From NCBI GenBank assembly GCA_043743785.1, contig JAYTVW010000041.1:1-64000 (forward strand): a stretch of DNA of 64,000 nt. The letters are read 5' to 3'. Both the position numbers and the translations under genes were made by a program. Shown in pieces: positions 44,549 to 54,365 of the stretch. The notes beneath the pieces are model-generated. The model did not search any database, was not told the DNA's origin, and saw only the letters and a list, made by a program, of their open reading frames with translations. This DNA is from JAQTNA01 sp043743785. GTDB lineage: Bacteria > Pseudomonadota > Gammaproteobacteria > Burkholderiales > Rhodocyclaceae. Each line of letters begins with the position of its first letter. Positions within the stretch are counted from its first letter, which is position 1.

Positions 44549-46152
44549 GCCTGGCGCCGACCTTGGCGACAGCGCCGGGCCTGCCGCCAGGCATGGATTG
44601 CGCTGACGAGCGTCAATGTCTGGCCTATCTGGCGGGGTTACCCCTGACCGATGCGACCCGGGCCCAGGAAAGGCTGGCGGCCCTGGTGGCCGGCATGGAG
44701 CGCCGCCCGCCGTTGCCGGAAAGCCAGTTACGGGTGCTGGAGACGGCCCGTTCGGCCCTGGACTTCGTGCAGGCGGAGCTGGGTGCCCGCTATTCCATGC
44801 GGCCCCTGCCCCCCGGCGGAGAAGGCGATGGGGTGCTGGCCCGTGTGATTTCCCTTTGGCAGGCCATGTCCCGCGCTTATGCCGCCGTGGCCCGGGAAGG
44901 GGCCGGCGATCCTCGGGTACAGGCCCACATCGCCCTGATTTGTCAGCGCTGCCTGCTCTACAGCAGCCAGGTGGTCATTGAGTGCTTCCGTGCCCGCCGG
45001 GAGGTTCTGCCCGGGGCCTGGAGTGAAGTGCATGGCTATTACCTGACGGCGGAGGAAATGGGCATCGCCGCCACCAACGTGGCCAGCGATGTGGGCGGCA
45101 AGCCGCGCTATGAAAGCTGTCTGGAAACCTACTGCGCCCTGCTGCTGGTGGACTTGTCCAATCCCAATGCCCGCACGCCCCGGGAGTTTGCCTGGACCGT
45201 GCGCTGGGCGCGCCGCTTCAGCCGGGTGGTGGTAGTGAGCAAGGCGGAATCCAGCAAGCTGCCGGTGTATGGCATTGACCTGAATTTGGATGACGGCGCC
45301 CAGCCCATCCGTCAGCTCTCAGAGGGCTATTACCTGCGCCAGCTGGGCATGGAGCGCCTTAAAGAAGGCTTGCAGGGGGTGCTGGCGCGGCTGCAGCACG
45401 GCACCGATCCGGTCACCCTGGGTCTGGGCAAGGACTGTGTTCAGCCCGGCGTGAACCGGCTCATGATGTTGCTGTTTCGTATCTGGTGCATGAATCCCCG
45501 CAGCCGCCGCTTTCCCCGCCATGCCGGCACCGGCGAGGCGGAGACGGCGCTTGGTTTCGACGCCATCCACCATCTGGTAACCGGCACCCGCTTCCTGCAG
45601 CCCGGCTACCGGCGCAGTTATTCCCGGGTCGAGGCGGATACCCTGGTCACCCTGGGAGCGCTGGCGGAGTCGCCGGAGTCCCCGCAGGCTGGCCACGCTT
45701 ACGTTGCCGGTACGGAAGTTTGGCGGGTGGTCGATGAGGCAGTGAGTGGTTTCCGCCTGCGCCGGGACGGCACGGGGGCGGCCCTGACCTTCGGCGACCT
45801 CATTGGATTACGCTTGTCGGGTAGCGAACAAAGCCTGCTATGCCGGGTGAGCTGGGTCATGTACCGAAGCGACGGCGCGCTGCAGATCGGCGTATTCCTG
45901 CTGCCGGGGGCGCCGCGCGGAGTGGCCGTACGGCCGGGGGAAGGCGTGACGCCGGACGAAGCCTGGGTGACGGCCTTTCTGCTGCCCGGCATGGAAGCCC
46001 TCAAGGAGGCGCCCTCCCTGGTGCTGCCCCGGGGCTGGTTCCAGCCCCAGCGGGTGCTGGAAGTGCATGCCATCCGGCCTTTCCGGGTGCAACTGCTGGC
46101 CCTTGTCAGCAGCGGAAACAACTTCGACCGGGTCAGTTTTACGACCCTGTAG
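44545..46152 (+). CDS. Unknown protein with PilZ-like C-terminal region
   Basis: A 535-residue soluble protein starting with GTG in the GTGA overlap with the amidotransferase. The first 300 residues are helical with no recognised domain. Near residues 390-475, VVDEAVSGFRLRRDG, then LRLSGSEQSLLCRVSWVMYRSDGALQIGVFLL, resembles the strand pattern of PilZ domains, and an RRSYSR stretch upstream could be the RxxxR c-di-GMP motif. That assignment is inference. The tight coupling to the amidotransferase suggests a shared function. Confidence 0.6.
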   Translation: MSLAPTLATAPGLPPGMDCADERQCLAYLAGLPLTDATRAQERLAALVAGMERRPPLPESQLRVLETARSALDFVQAELGARYSMRPLPPGGEGDGVLARVISLWQAMSRAYAAVAREGAGDPRVQAHIALICQRCLLYSSQVVIECFRARREVLPGAWSEVHGYYLTAEEMGIAATNVASDVGGKPRYESCLETYCALLLVDLSNPNARTPREFAWTVRWARRFSRVVVVSKAESSKLPVYGIDLNLDDGAQPIRQLSEGYYLRQLGMERLKEGLQGVLARLQHGTDPVTLGLGKDCVQPGVNRLMMLLFRIWCMNPRSRRFPRHAGTGEAETALGFDAIHHLVTGTRFLQPGYRRSYSRVEADTLVTLGALAESPESPQAGHAYVAGTEVWRVVDEAVSGFRLRRDGTGAALTFGDLIGLRLSGSEQSLLCRVSWVMYRSDGALQIGVFLLPGAPRGVAVRPGEGVTPDEAWVTAFLLPGMEALKEAPSLVLPRGWFQPQRVLEVHAIRPFRVQLLALVSSGNNFDRVSFTTL

Positions 46153-46181
46153 TTCGGGGTTTATCCAGAAAAAGCATTTGA

Positions 46182-46305
46182 TTAACCGCAGAGGCGCAGA
46201 GGCGCTGAGAAACCCCGGGCTTGTATCGTTTTCGGTTGCACCTGCCGGATGAAGGCAAGAATGCGAGCAAGGCCTTGTTTTTCCTCTGCGCCTCTGCGGT
46301 TCAAA
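46182..46305. repeat. MITE-like palindromic element, family M copy F
   Basis: Left end TTAACCGCAGAGGCGCAGAG and right end CTCTGCGCCTCTGCGGTTCA are inverted copies around a variable core. It fills the gap between the unknown gene and the convergent phoR gene. The end wording matches copy E. Confidence 0.78.
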
Positions 46306-46344
46306 CCAGAGTTTCCAGGTTTATCCCGACAGCTTGCCCGGAGA

Positions 46345-47652
46345 TCAGGCGTTGACAGACACGCGCCGGGCGGGCAGGCGGGCCGTGAAGCAACTGCCCT
46401 TGCTGGGGGTGCTCTCGATACGCAATTCCCCCTGGTGGCGCGTCATCACGTGTTTGACGATGGCCAGGCCCAGGCCGGTGCCGCCGCTGTCCCGGGAACG
46501 GCCCCGGTCCACCCGGTAGAAGCGCTCGGTGAGGCGCGGGATATGTTCGGACTCGATGCCGATGCCATCATCCGCCACACAGAAATCCACATCCCCGCTT
46601 CTGGTCAGGCGCCAGGAAAGCCGGATGTGGCCGCCCTCCGGCGTGTAGCGCACCGCATTGCTCGCCAGGTTGCCGAAGGCGCTGTGCAACTCCCGGCCGC
46701 TGCCGGTGAGCATGAGGGCTGGCCCCGCCTCCACCTCGATACGATGGCGCCCGGCGGACAGGGCGTCGGTTTCCCGCGCCACCTCCGCCACCAGGCAGGG
46801 TACGTCCACCTGTTCTTCCTGGGCCGGCTGACCATCGGTTTCCAGGGCCGACAGGGTCAGCAGATCCTCCACCAGATGGTGCATGCGACTGGCCTGGTCC
46901 AGGGCCATCTGCAGGTAGCGGCGGGTGTCTTCCGGACTCAGTTGGCCGTCAAAATCCAGCAGGGTCTCGACAAAGCCCACCACCACCGTCAGGGGCGTCT
47001 TCAATTCGTGGGAGACATTGGCAACGAAGTCGCTGCGCATGCGTTCCAGCCGCTCCAGCTGGGTGATGTCCCGGGACACAATGAGCTTTTGACCCGCGCC
47101 GAACTCGATGATCTGCACTTCCAGGGTCCGTGGGCGGTGGCTCGCGGGGGGCAGTACAAGAGGGCCTGCATACAAGCCGCTCTCGAGCCGGTTCGCGAGT
47201 TCGGGACTGCGCACCAGGTTAGTGAGTCGGGCGCCATTGTCAGTGCCACGCTTGAGGCCGAAATGGGCGGCGGCGGTGGTATTGAACCAGTCGATGGTGT
47301 GGCCCGGCCCCAGCGTGAGCACGCCGTCGGGCATGGCTTCCGCCGCATCGCGAAAGCGCTCCAGGCGCCCGGTCAGCTCGTCCCGCAGGGCGTTGGCGGC
47401 GCGCACCCGCTTGGTCAGGGTGGCGAAAAGCTGTTCCCACAGGCCTTTGGCATCCGGCGGCTGGCTACCGGCGGGTTCCCTGGCCCAGGCCAGGAAGCGG
47501 GAGAGTTGGCGCAATTGCCGGCCGATGGTGGCCAGCAGCAGGGCCACCAGCAGCCACAGTGCCCACAATGGACCGGCGAAGGCCCAGGTGATGAGAGACA
47601 GCAGGCCGAAGAAGGCGAACCAGAGGCCGGCGGACGTCCAGACGTTGAACAA
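46345..47652 (-). CDS. phoR: Phosphate regulon sensor histidine kinase PhoR
   Basis: A 435-residue inner-membrane kinase. Two hydrophobic helices near the N-terminus (ALWLLVALLLATIG) are followed by a PAS domain (about 95-200), HisKA with phospho-accepting His in FVANVSHELKTPLTVVVGFVETLL, and HATPase (NLASNAVRYTPEGGH, DDGIGIESEHIPRLTERFYRVD, GTGLGLAIVKHV). No ATG fits the family N-terminus; a TTG at 47652 is the best start. It lies 70 bp downstream of phoB, so the pair is probably one operon. PstSCAB is not in the window. Confidence 0.9.
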   Translation of the reverse strand: MFNVWTSAGLWFAFFGLLSLITWAFAGPLWALWLLVALLLATIGRQLRQLSRFLAWAREPAGSQPPDAKGLWEQLFATLTKRVRAANALRDELTGRLERFRDAAEAMPDGVLTLGPGHTIDWFNTTAAAHFGLKRGTDNGARLTNLVRSPELANRLESGLYAGPLVLPPASHRPRTLEVQIIEFGAGQKLIVSRDITQLERLERMRSDFVANVSHELKTPLTVVVGFVETLLDFDGQLSPEDTRRYLQMALDQASRMHHLVEDLLTLSALETDGQPAQEEQVDVPCLVAEVARETDALSAGRHRIEVEAGPALMLTGSGRELHSAFGNLASNAVRYTPEGGHIRLSWRLTRSGDVDFCVADDGIGIESEHIPRLTERFYRVDRGRSRDSGGTGLGLAIVKHVMTRHQGELRIESTPSKGSCFTARLPARRVSVNA

Positions 47653-47722
47653 GATGGTCTTTCGTGGGCGGAAGAAATGCTGCTTTCGCTACAAGCTGGC
47701 GGTGATTATGCCACGCCAGCGC

Positions 47723-48415
47723 TCAGCTCATGTCCCGGGAGAAGCGGTAGCCGGCGCCCCGTACGGTCTGCACCAGATGTTCGAAACTCAAGGGTTCCAG
47801 GGCGCTGCGCAGGCGGCGGATGTGCACATCCACCGTGCGTTCCTCGACGAAAACATGGTCGCCCCAGACGTGGTCCAACAACTGAGCCCGGCTGTGCACC
47901 CGTTCCGGGTGGGTCATGAGGAAATGCAGCAGGCGAAATTCCGTCGGCCCCAGGTTGATGGGCGTGTTGCCGCCGCTGACCCGGTGGGTGGACGGGTCCA
48001 GGCGCAGGCCGGCGATTTCCACCGGTTCTTCCGTGGCCTGGGGCGCCCGGCGGCGCAGTACCGCCTTGATGCGGGCCACCAGCTCCCGGGGGCTGAAGGG
48101 CTTGGTGATGTAGTCATCGGCGCCTGCCTCCAGGCCCGCCACCTTGTCCACTTCTTCGCCCCGGGCCGTGAGCATGATCACCGGCACCTCCCGGGTGCGG
48201 GAGTCGGCCCGCAGGCGCCGGGCAAAGTCCAGGCCGGAGATGCCTGGCAACATCCAGTCCAGCAGGATCAGGTCCGGCAGGGCTTCCTTCACGATGCGCA
48301 GCCCGGTTTCGCCGTCCCCGGCCCGCAGCACGGTATGGCCGGCGCGGGTCAGGTTGGCAGCGATGAGTTCCTGAATTGCCGGTTCGTCTTCAACGACTAG
48401 GATGTTGGCGGCCAT
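47723..48415 (-). CDS. phoB: Phosphate regulon response regulator PhoB
   Basis: A 230-residue OmpR/PhoB-family transcription factor. The receiver has ILVVEDEPAIQELI, the acceptor Asp in LILLDWMLPGISGLDFARRLR, and GADDYITKPFSPRELVARIKAVLRRR. The winged helix has GPTEFRLLHFLMTHPERVHSRAQLLDHVWG and VDVHIRRLRSAL. It would activate phosphate-starvation genes when phosphorylated by PhoR. It is divergent from the frameshifted DUF262 gene. Confidence 0.95.
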   Translation of the reverse strand: MAANILVVEDEPAIQELIAANLTRAGHTVLRAGDGETGLRIVKEALPDLILLDWMLPGISGLDFARRLRADSRTREVPVIMLTARGEEVDKVAGLEAGADDYITKPFSPRELVARIKAVLRRRAPQATEEPVEIAGLRLDPSTHRVSGGNTPINLGPTEFRLLHFLMTHPERVHSRAQLLDHVWGDHVFVEERTVDVHIRRLRSALEPLSFEHLVQTVRGAGYRFSRDMS

Positions 48416-48599
48416 GGGCGCTCCTGTTGGGAGCCGATTGGCTCCTGATGCATGGCAGTCTATTGCAGGACGGTGACAGTTTGATTACATGTGGCGAGAG
48501 GCGTCTGTTTTGGTGCGTTCAAATGTTGTTGCAGCCGCCTCAAGGGCAATCCAGGCAATGTTGAGTAGAATGCGACTTCCCAGAGGCATGGAGACGAGC

Positions 48600-50314
48600 A
48601 TGGCCGCGACCAATTTCAAGACGGAAAACAACACGTTCCGAAAGCTTATCGGCAACGGGTTGACATACCGCATCCCTCGCTTTCAGCGTGACTACAGTTG
48701 GGCAGAAGAAGAATGGGAGGATCTTTGGTTAGATCTGTTGGGCACTCTGTTGCCAGAGGGCGAGCCGGCCCATTACATGGGCTATCTGGTTCTTCAGTCC
48801 TCCGACGACAAGACTTTTGAGGTTATCGATGGGCAACAGCGTCTGACCACGGTGAGCATCATCGTGCTGGCGGTGCTGAAAAACTTGCAGAGGCTGGTGG
48901 ATGGGGGAAATGATGCCGATGCCAACAAGCAGCGACTTGATCAAATTCGACAGACCTATGTGGGCTATCTGGACCCGGTTACCCTGGCCTCCCGACCGAA
49001 ATTGAGCCTGAATCGAAACAATAACAGCTATTACCAGGATCATCTGGTTCCTCTTGGCCATCTGCCGGTGCGGGGGTTTCGGGCCTCAGAGCACCTGTTA
49101 CGCAAGGCGTTTGAATGGTTTGACACGCCGTGTCGCGGACTATCTGAAAAAAGACAGCGGCGATGAGGGCAGGCGGCTGGCCAAGTTGGTGGAGGACGTA
49201 AGCGACCGTTTTTTTTACGATCATCACGGTTACCGATGAGCTCAATGCCTACACGGTTTTCGAAACGCTCAATGCCCGGGGCGTGCGCTTGTCCGCGACG
49301 GACCTGCTCAAGAACTACTTGTTTTCGGTATTGGATCGGCAAGGCCAAAATGAGCATGAATTGAGGAAGCTGGAAGAGCGCTGGGAGGGCATGGTGGGTC
49401 GCCTGGGGGCAGAAAGCTTTCCAGATTTTCTGCGTGTGCACTGGAACAGCCGGCGCAGTTTTGCCCGGCAGTCGGAACTCTTCAAGACCATACGGGGGAA
49501 AATAACATCCCGGGAATCTGTGTTTCAGTTGCTCCGCGACATGGAAGAAGACCTGGATACCTACTTGGCCCTATCTTCTCCCGAAGCATCAGGATGGCAA
49601 CCGGAACTCAAGGTGCATGCGGGAACCTTGCGAACTTTCAATGTCCGTCAGCCCTTTCCCCTGCTATTGGCGGCGAGGCGCAAGTTTACGCCAGTGGATT
49701 TTGCGGGTCTGCTGCGGGCCTGCGTGGTGATTTCGCTGCGCTTCAATGTCATCTGCGGTTTCAGCACGGCAGAACAGGAACGCACCTATAACGGGGTCGC
49801 CGAACGCATCGCCAAGGGGCATATTTCTAATCTGGCCCAGGGACTGGCGGCCATGACTTCTGTCTACCCCCTGGATGCGACTTTTCGCGCAGCCTTTGCC
49901 GAGAAGTCCATTCGGACCACCCAGACACGCAACAATCGGGTGGTCCGTTACATTCTCTGTGCCCTGGAAAAACATTTGTCCGGACAGGACCTGAGTTTTA
50001 CCAGCGACAGCTTCAACGTGGAGCATGTGTTGCCGCAAAACCCGCAGGCTGGTTGGGATGCCTTCAGTAATGAGGAAGCAGAGGAGTTGGTTTTTCGCCT
50101 GGGAAATATGACTTTGATGCAGGCTGGCGCCAACAAGGATGCGGGTAACGGTGCCTATGGGGTGAAGCGAGAACTCTACGAGTTGAGTAATTTCGAAATT
50201 ACGCGAAAACTGGCAGAGGATCATGCGGAATGGACCCCGGAACGGATAGCGGCCCATCAAGCGTGGATGGCAAATCAGGCAACCGCCATCTGGCGTGTGG
50301 CACAGCTAGGATAG
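48600..50314 (+). pseudogene. DUF262/DUF1524 (GmrS-GmrD-like) protein, two frameshifts
   Basis: The product reads through three frames. Frame 1, 48600-49125, has the DUF262 core FQRDYSWAEEEW and FEVIDGQQRLTTVS. Frame 2 (about 49130-49210) continues ADYLKKDSGDEGRRLAKLVEDVSDRFF. Frame 3, from about 49210 to 50314, carries DELNAYTVFETLNARGVRLSATDLLKNY and the DUF1524 HNH motif FNVEHVLPQNPQ. One extra C near 49128 and one extra T in an eight-T run at 49209-49216 restore a single 570-residue frame when removed. Related proteins restrict modified phage DNA. It is either a decayed defence gene, two sequencing errors, or a phase-variable tract. Confidence 0.8.
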
Positions 50315-50514
50315 GCTTGAGGGTTCCGGGGGCCGGTGGTCCCCTGAATTGCCCTCTGCCCCTTTCGCTGCGACGGCGATGTTTGGTCCCACCTTTGTCA
50401 AGCCGGTGGTGTAGATGACCCTGCCTTGGCGGGCTGAAGCCCGCCCCACAAGCTTTTTCTCCGCGCCTCTGCGCCTCGGCGTTTCAATTGTTTTTCTGGA
50501 CAGCCGGGCTGCCG
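50315..50514. repeat. Gap with fragments of two repeat families
   Basis: GGCGGGCTGAAGCCCGCCCC (50430-50449) is a single-hairpin relative of family G, and CTCCGCGCCTCTGCGCCTCGGCGTTTCA (50459-50486) is a lone right end of family M without its partner. No gene or promoter was recognised. Confidence 0.55.
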
Positions 50515-52380
50515 CTAAATGACCAGCTGGGTACCCAGTTCCACGACCCGGTTGGTGGGAATCTGGAAGAAGTCGCTGGCGCTGGTGGCGTTCTTGGCCA
50601 TCAGGGCGAACAGGCGGGCGCGCAGGGGCAGCATGCGCCGGGTGCTGGAGGGCACGATGGTTTCCCGGGAGAGGTAGAAGGTGGTCTCGTTCATGTCGAA
50701 ACGCTCGCCCAGGCGCTTGCAGCTTTCCACGGCGCCGGGGATATCCGGGCTTTCCATGAAGCCGTAGCGGATGATGATGCGCATGAAGCCCTTCTTCATG
50801 CGGTGCAGGTAAATGCGGTCCAGCTCATTCACATGGGGCGTGTCGGCGGTCTGCACCGTCACCAGCACCACCCGTTCGTGCAGCACCTGGTTGTGCTTCA
50901 GGTTGTGCAGCAGGGCCGGCGGGACGCCTTCCTTGGAGCCGGTCATGAATATGGCGGTGCCGTTGATGCGATGCACGTCATCGATGGCATTGATGAAATC
51001 CTTCATGGGGATGCTCTGCTTGGCCATCTCCTCCTGGACCAGGCGCCGGCCCCGGTGCCAGGTGGTCAGCACGATGAAGGAGACGCCACCCATGGCCAGG
51101 GGGAACCAGCCGCCTTCCGGAATCTTGATGGCGTTGGCGGCGAAGAAAACGATGTCCACCGCCAGGAACAGGCCGGCCACGGCGATCACCAGGAAGGTGT
51201 TCCAGCGCCACAACAGGGCCATGACGAAGGCCACCAGGATGGTGTCGATGAGCATGGTGCCCGTTACGGCGATGCCGTAGGCCGCCGCCAGGTTGGAGGA
51301 ACTCTTGAAGCCGATGACCAGGGCCACCACGGCCAGGTAAAGCGTCCAGTTGGTGAAGGGCACGTAGATCTGGCCCTCTTCCTTGCCGGAGGTATGCACG
51401 ATCTGCATGCGCGGCAGCAAGCCCATCTGCACGGCTTGGCGGGCCACCGAGAAGGCGCCGGAAATGACAGCTTGGGAAGCGATCACCGTGGCCATGGTGG
51501 CCAGCACCACCATGGGAATCAAGGCCCAGCCGGGGGCCAGGTGGAAGAAGGGACTGTCGATGGCGGAAGGTGTGGCCAGCAACAGGGCACCTTGGCCGAA
51601 ATAGTTGAGCACCAGGGCGGGCAGGACAAAACCAAACCAGGCCAGGCGAATCGGGAAGCGGCCGAAGTGGCCCATGTCGGTGTACAAGGCCTCGCCGCCG
51701 GTCACCGCCAGCACTACCGAACTCAGGGCCAGGAAGGCCAGCATGGGGTGGGCTGTGACGAAACGCACGCCATAAAGGGGATTGAGGGCCACCAACACAT
51801 CTGGATTGTGGACGATCTGGGCGATGCCCAGGTAGGCCAGGATGCCGAACCAGGCCACCATGACAGGGCCGAAGAACAGGCCCATGGTGCCCGTTCCGCG
51901 TTTCTGCACCATGAACAGTCCGGTCAGGATGGCCAGGGTCAGGGGGATGACGTAGGGCGTCAGGGTCGGCGTGATGATTTCCAGGCCTTCGACCGCGGAC
52001 AGCACGGAAATCGCCGGGGTGATCATGGAATCGCCGTAGAAGAGGGCGGCGGCGAAGATGCCCAGCAGGGTTACCACCCGGGCCAGTCCCGGACTCTTCG
52101 AGCGTTCCGTCACCAGGGCCAGCAAGGCTAGCGACCCGCCTTCGCCCCGGTTGTCGGCCCGCATGATAACGGCCACATACTTGAGGGACACCAGCATCAT
52201 GATGGCCCAGAACACCAGGGAGAGCATGCCGAGGATGTTTTCCGGCGTCACCGGGATGGGATGGTGGCCGCTGAAGATTTCCTTCAGGGCATACAAGGGA
52301 CTGGTGCCGATGTCACCGAAGACGACACCGATTGCAGCTACGGTAACTGCCGGCAGAGCCTGCCTGGAGTGGGACGCCAT
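50515..52380 (-). CDS. kup: Low-affinity potassium uptake protein Kup
   Basis: A 621-residue K+/H+ symporter of the KUP/HAK/KT family with twelve predicted helices in the first two-thirds and a C-terminal cytoplasmic domain. The diagnostic N-terminal block IGVVFGDIGTSPLYALKEIF and GGEALYTDMGHFGRFPIRLAWF are present. The ATG at 52380 (MASHSRQAL) is used; an in-frame start 19 codons upstream is less likely. It is monocistronic. Confidence 0.95.
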   Translation of the reverse strand: MASHSRQALPAVTVAAIGVVFGDIGTSPLYALKEIFSGHHPIPVTPENILGMLSLVFWAIMMLVSLKYVAVIMRADNRGEGGSLALLALVTERSKSPGLARVVTLLGIFAAALFYGDSMITPAISVLSAVEGLEIITPTLTPYVIPLTLAILTGLFMVQKRGTGTMGLFFGPVMVAWFGILAYLGIAQIVHNPDVLVALNPLYGVRFVTAHPMLAFLALSSVVLAVTGGEALYTDMGHFGRFPIRLAWFGFVLPALVLNYFGQGALLLATPSAIDSPFFHLAPGWALIPMVVLATMATVIASQAVISGAFSVARQAVQMGLLPRMQIVHTSGKEEGQIYVPFTNWTLYLAVVALVIGFKSSSNLAAAYGIAVTGTMLIDTILVAFVMALLWRWNTFLVIAVAGLFLAVDIVFFAANAIKIPEGGWFPLAMGGVSFIVLTTWHRGRRLVQEEMAKQSIPMKDFINAIDDVHRINGTAIFMTGSKEGVPPALLHNLKHNQVLHERVVLVTVQTADTPHVNELDRIYLHRMKKGFMRIIIRYGFMESPDIPGAVESCKRLGERFDMNETTFYLSRETIVPSSTRRMLPLRARLFALMAKNATSASDFFQIPTNRVVELGTQLVI

Positions 52381-52437
52381 GCTTTTTTCCCCGATATGGC
52401 TGGTTGGAAGCGTGCCCGACTGACATTCGTCAGGCAT

Positions 52438-52690
52438 CAGCCCGCCAATCTAGCACTCCGGGCACGGATTCGCCAGTCATAGACGCAAGCGCGGCAATAT
52501 CTATCCCCATATGGTCCTGGGGCAGGAATCCGGCGCCCTTGGCGGGCTGAAGCCCGACCAAAAACCAAGACGTATGTCGGGTTTTAACCCGACAACGGGA
52601 CTACAAGGGCCGAATGTGCAAGGGCCGGTGCTTCCACCGGCCCTCTTCTGGAATCCCGCCAATAATGCTGTGCTTTCAGCCTGCCGTGGA
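52438..52690. repeat. Gap between PEP-CTERM gene and kup, with palindromes
   Basis: GGCGGGCTGAAGCCCGACC (52537-52555) is a family G-like single hairpin, and GTCGGGTTTTAACCCGAC (52576-52593) is a perfect family T palindrome. Next to the PEP-CTERM stop, GCCTGCCGTGGATC pairs imperfectly with GATCCGCGGCAGGC (near 52678-52711). No gene is recognised. Confidence 0.5.
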
Positions 52691-53482
52691 TCACCCGATC
52701 CGCGGCAGGCGTGATCGGCCTTTGCGGAGTCTACCGGCAAACACCAGAGCGGCCAGGGCGAGCAGTCCGGTGGCGGGTTCCGGAACCTTGCTGGTATTGC
52801 CGCCGCCAATGCCGTCGCTCAAAAGGTGGAACGGCGATGCCGAGTCCTGGTAGGTGTAGGTGACGTTCAGGATGGCCCCGACATACACACCGATGTCCAG
52901 ATTGAGCGCGCCCTTGCCGGTGAGGGCGGTGGTGGTGGTGGAATTCAGGTTCAGGGAGAAGTTTCCGGTCCCGATGAAGGCGGCAAGATCCGTCTCCGAA
53001 CTGGTATTCAGGAGGGTTTCGGTGGTACTCAGCTTCAGGATGTGGGAAGCATCGACGCTGTCAAAATAAGCCAGGCTGCGCCTGGCGATACTCAAGTTGG
53101 CAGTGGAAGCGAGGGTCAGCGGGGTATCTGCAGACAGCGCTTTAACCAAGGCGGCCGGGGCATTGGTGCCGCTGCTTTCGGTCAGGCTGGAGGAGAGCGT
53201 GACGGTGGCGTTGTTGGTGTTGTTGGAACCGTTGCTGACAGTGCCACTGTGGGTGCCGCCGCCCACTTTGGCACCGATGGCGCCGGCCTGCATATCATAT
53301 TCGAGGGTAATGACGACGCTGGTCAGGGATTTGAAGGCCAGGCCGAACAAGGGGGCAGACAGGCTGGTATGGACGTCAGCAGCCACCGGCGAGAGCGTCT
53401 CGGTATAAGTTACCGAGTACGCTGAGGCCGATGTTGCCAAGACCATGCCGGCGATAGCTGCCAGCCAGTTCCCCGGTTTCAC
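52691..53482 (-). CDS. PEP-CTERM sorting-signal protein 1
   Basis: A 263-residue exported protein. The GTG at 53482 has a GGAG site and gives signal peptide MKPGNWLAAIAGMVLATSASA, cleaved near residue 21. The body is Ser/Thr/Asn-rich and predicted beta. The C-terminus is a PEP-CTERM tag: VPEPATGLLALAALVFAGRL followed by Arg/Lys residues. Exosortase would cut it and anchor the product at the surface. It resembles the next gene in layout, so the pair may be paralogues. No exosortase gene is in the window. Confidence 0.85.
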   Translation of the reverse strand: MKPGNWLAAIAGMVLATSASAYSVTYTETLSPVAADVHTSLSAPLFGLAFKSLTSVVITLEYDMQAGAIGAKVGGGTHSGTVSNGSNNTNNATVTLSSSLTESSGTNAPAALVKALSADTPLTLASTANLSIARRSLAYFDSVDASHILKLSTTETLLNTSSETDLAAFIGTGNFSLNLNSTTTTALTGKGALNLDIGVYVGAILNVTYTYQDSASPFHLLSDGIGGGNTSKVPEPATGLLALAALVFAGRLRKGRSRLPRIG

Positions 53483-53545
53483 TTTATCGCTCCAGCACAG
53501 AGGCCCGCAGGCTGTCGTGACCCGTCCGAAAAATAACCCTTAGCC

Positions 53546-54295
53546 TCATGCCGCTTTGCCGCCGCGACGGTGCAGGCTGGCCGCCCCCAGGATGCCCAGG
53601 CCGATCAAGGCCAGGGAAGCCGGTTCGGGAATGTCATGGTAGTAGTAAGTGACGTTCAGCGTCGCCCCGACCATGACGCCCAGGTCGGAAGTCGTAAAGC
53701 TGCCTCCAATCTGGCCAACAGAGGTGTCGGAGGCAAAGCCCAGGCTCAGGTTGCCGGCACCAAGGAACTGACTCAATTCGGTGCTGATGGCGCTGTTGAG
53801 CAACCCAACGTCAAACAGACCGGCTTGGTCGAAATCAAACGGCGTCTGGGTGCCCGGCCCGGTCGTGTAGGTCTGGGGGCCAGTGTCGATGGTGAGTGTC
53901 TGTGCGCCGGCCAACAGGCCGGACAGGGCGGCGGGCGTCCCCGTCACGGCGTGTGCGGAAATAGTGCTTGAGTAGCGGAGGTCCACGGTACTCGGGGTGG
54001 GGTTATTGATGAGGCCCGTGTAATCGTGGCCGCTGCCGTCGTTGCCGTAAGCGCCTACCTGCAGGCGGCCATTGAAACTCACCACCACGCGGTCCAGTAC
54101 GGCCCGGGCATCGTTCACCAGAGTCGTGTTGAAGAGCGCCACCGAGATGACGGCGGGCGTGTAGAGGTCCGCCGGGTTGAGTTCCGTGTAGTCCGGGCCG
54201 AAAGTGCCGGAAACCGTCTTGCTCAAGCCGGCGTTGGCGCCGGTGGCAAAGGCCAAGCCCAGGACAGCGATCAAAAGATATTTTTTCATATTCAT
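53546..54295 (-). CDS. PEP-CTERM sorting-signal protein 2
   Basis: A 249-residue exported protein with signal peptide MNMKKYLLIAVLGLAFATGANA. The central region is beta-rich (TLTIDTGPQTYTTG, VMVGATLNVTYYYHD), and the second motif is shared with PEP-CTERM protein 1 (VYVGAILNVTYTYQD). The tag IPEPASLALIGLGILGAASL ends in HRRGGKAA. It is the first gene of the pair and is preceded by a sigma-54 promoter at 54366-54381. Function is unknown; such proteins are typically surface or extracellular-matrix components. Confidence 0.87.
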   Translation of the reverse strand: MNMKKYLLIAVLGLAFATGANAGLSKTVSGTFGPDYTELNPADLYTPAVISVALFNTTLVNDARAVLDRVVVSFNGRLQVGAYGNDGSGHDYTGLINNPTPSTVDLRYSSTISAHAVTGTPAALSGLLAGAQTLTIDTGPQTYTTGPGTQTPFDFDQAGLFDVGLLNSAISTELSQFLGAGNLSLGFASDTSVGQIGGSFTTSDLGVMVGATLNVTYYYHDIPEPASLALIGLGILGAASLHRRGGKAA

Positions 54296-54365
54296 GGCTT
54301 CATTAAAGACGGCATTCAGCGGGCGGCTTGGCTGTGCTCACGCCGGCAAATAGATTGTCGATATA

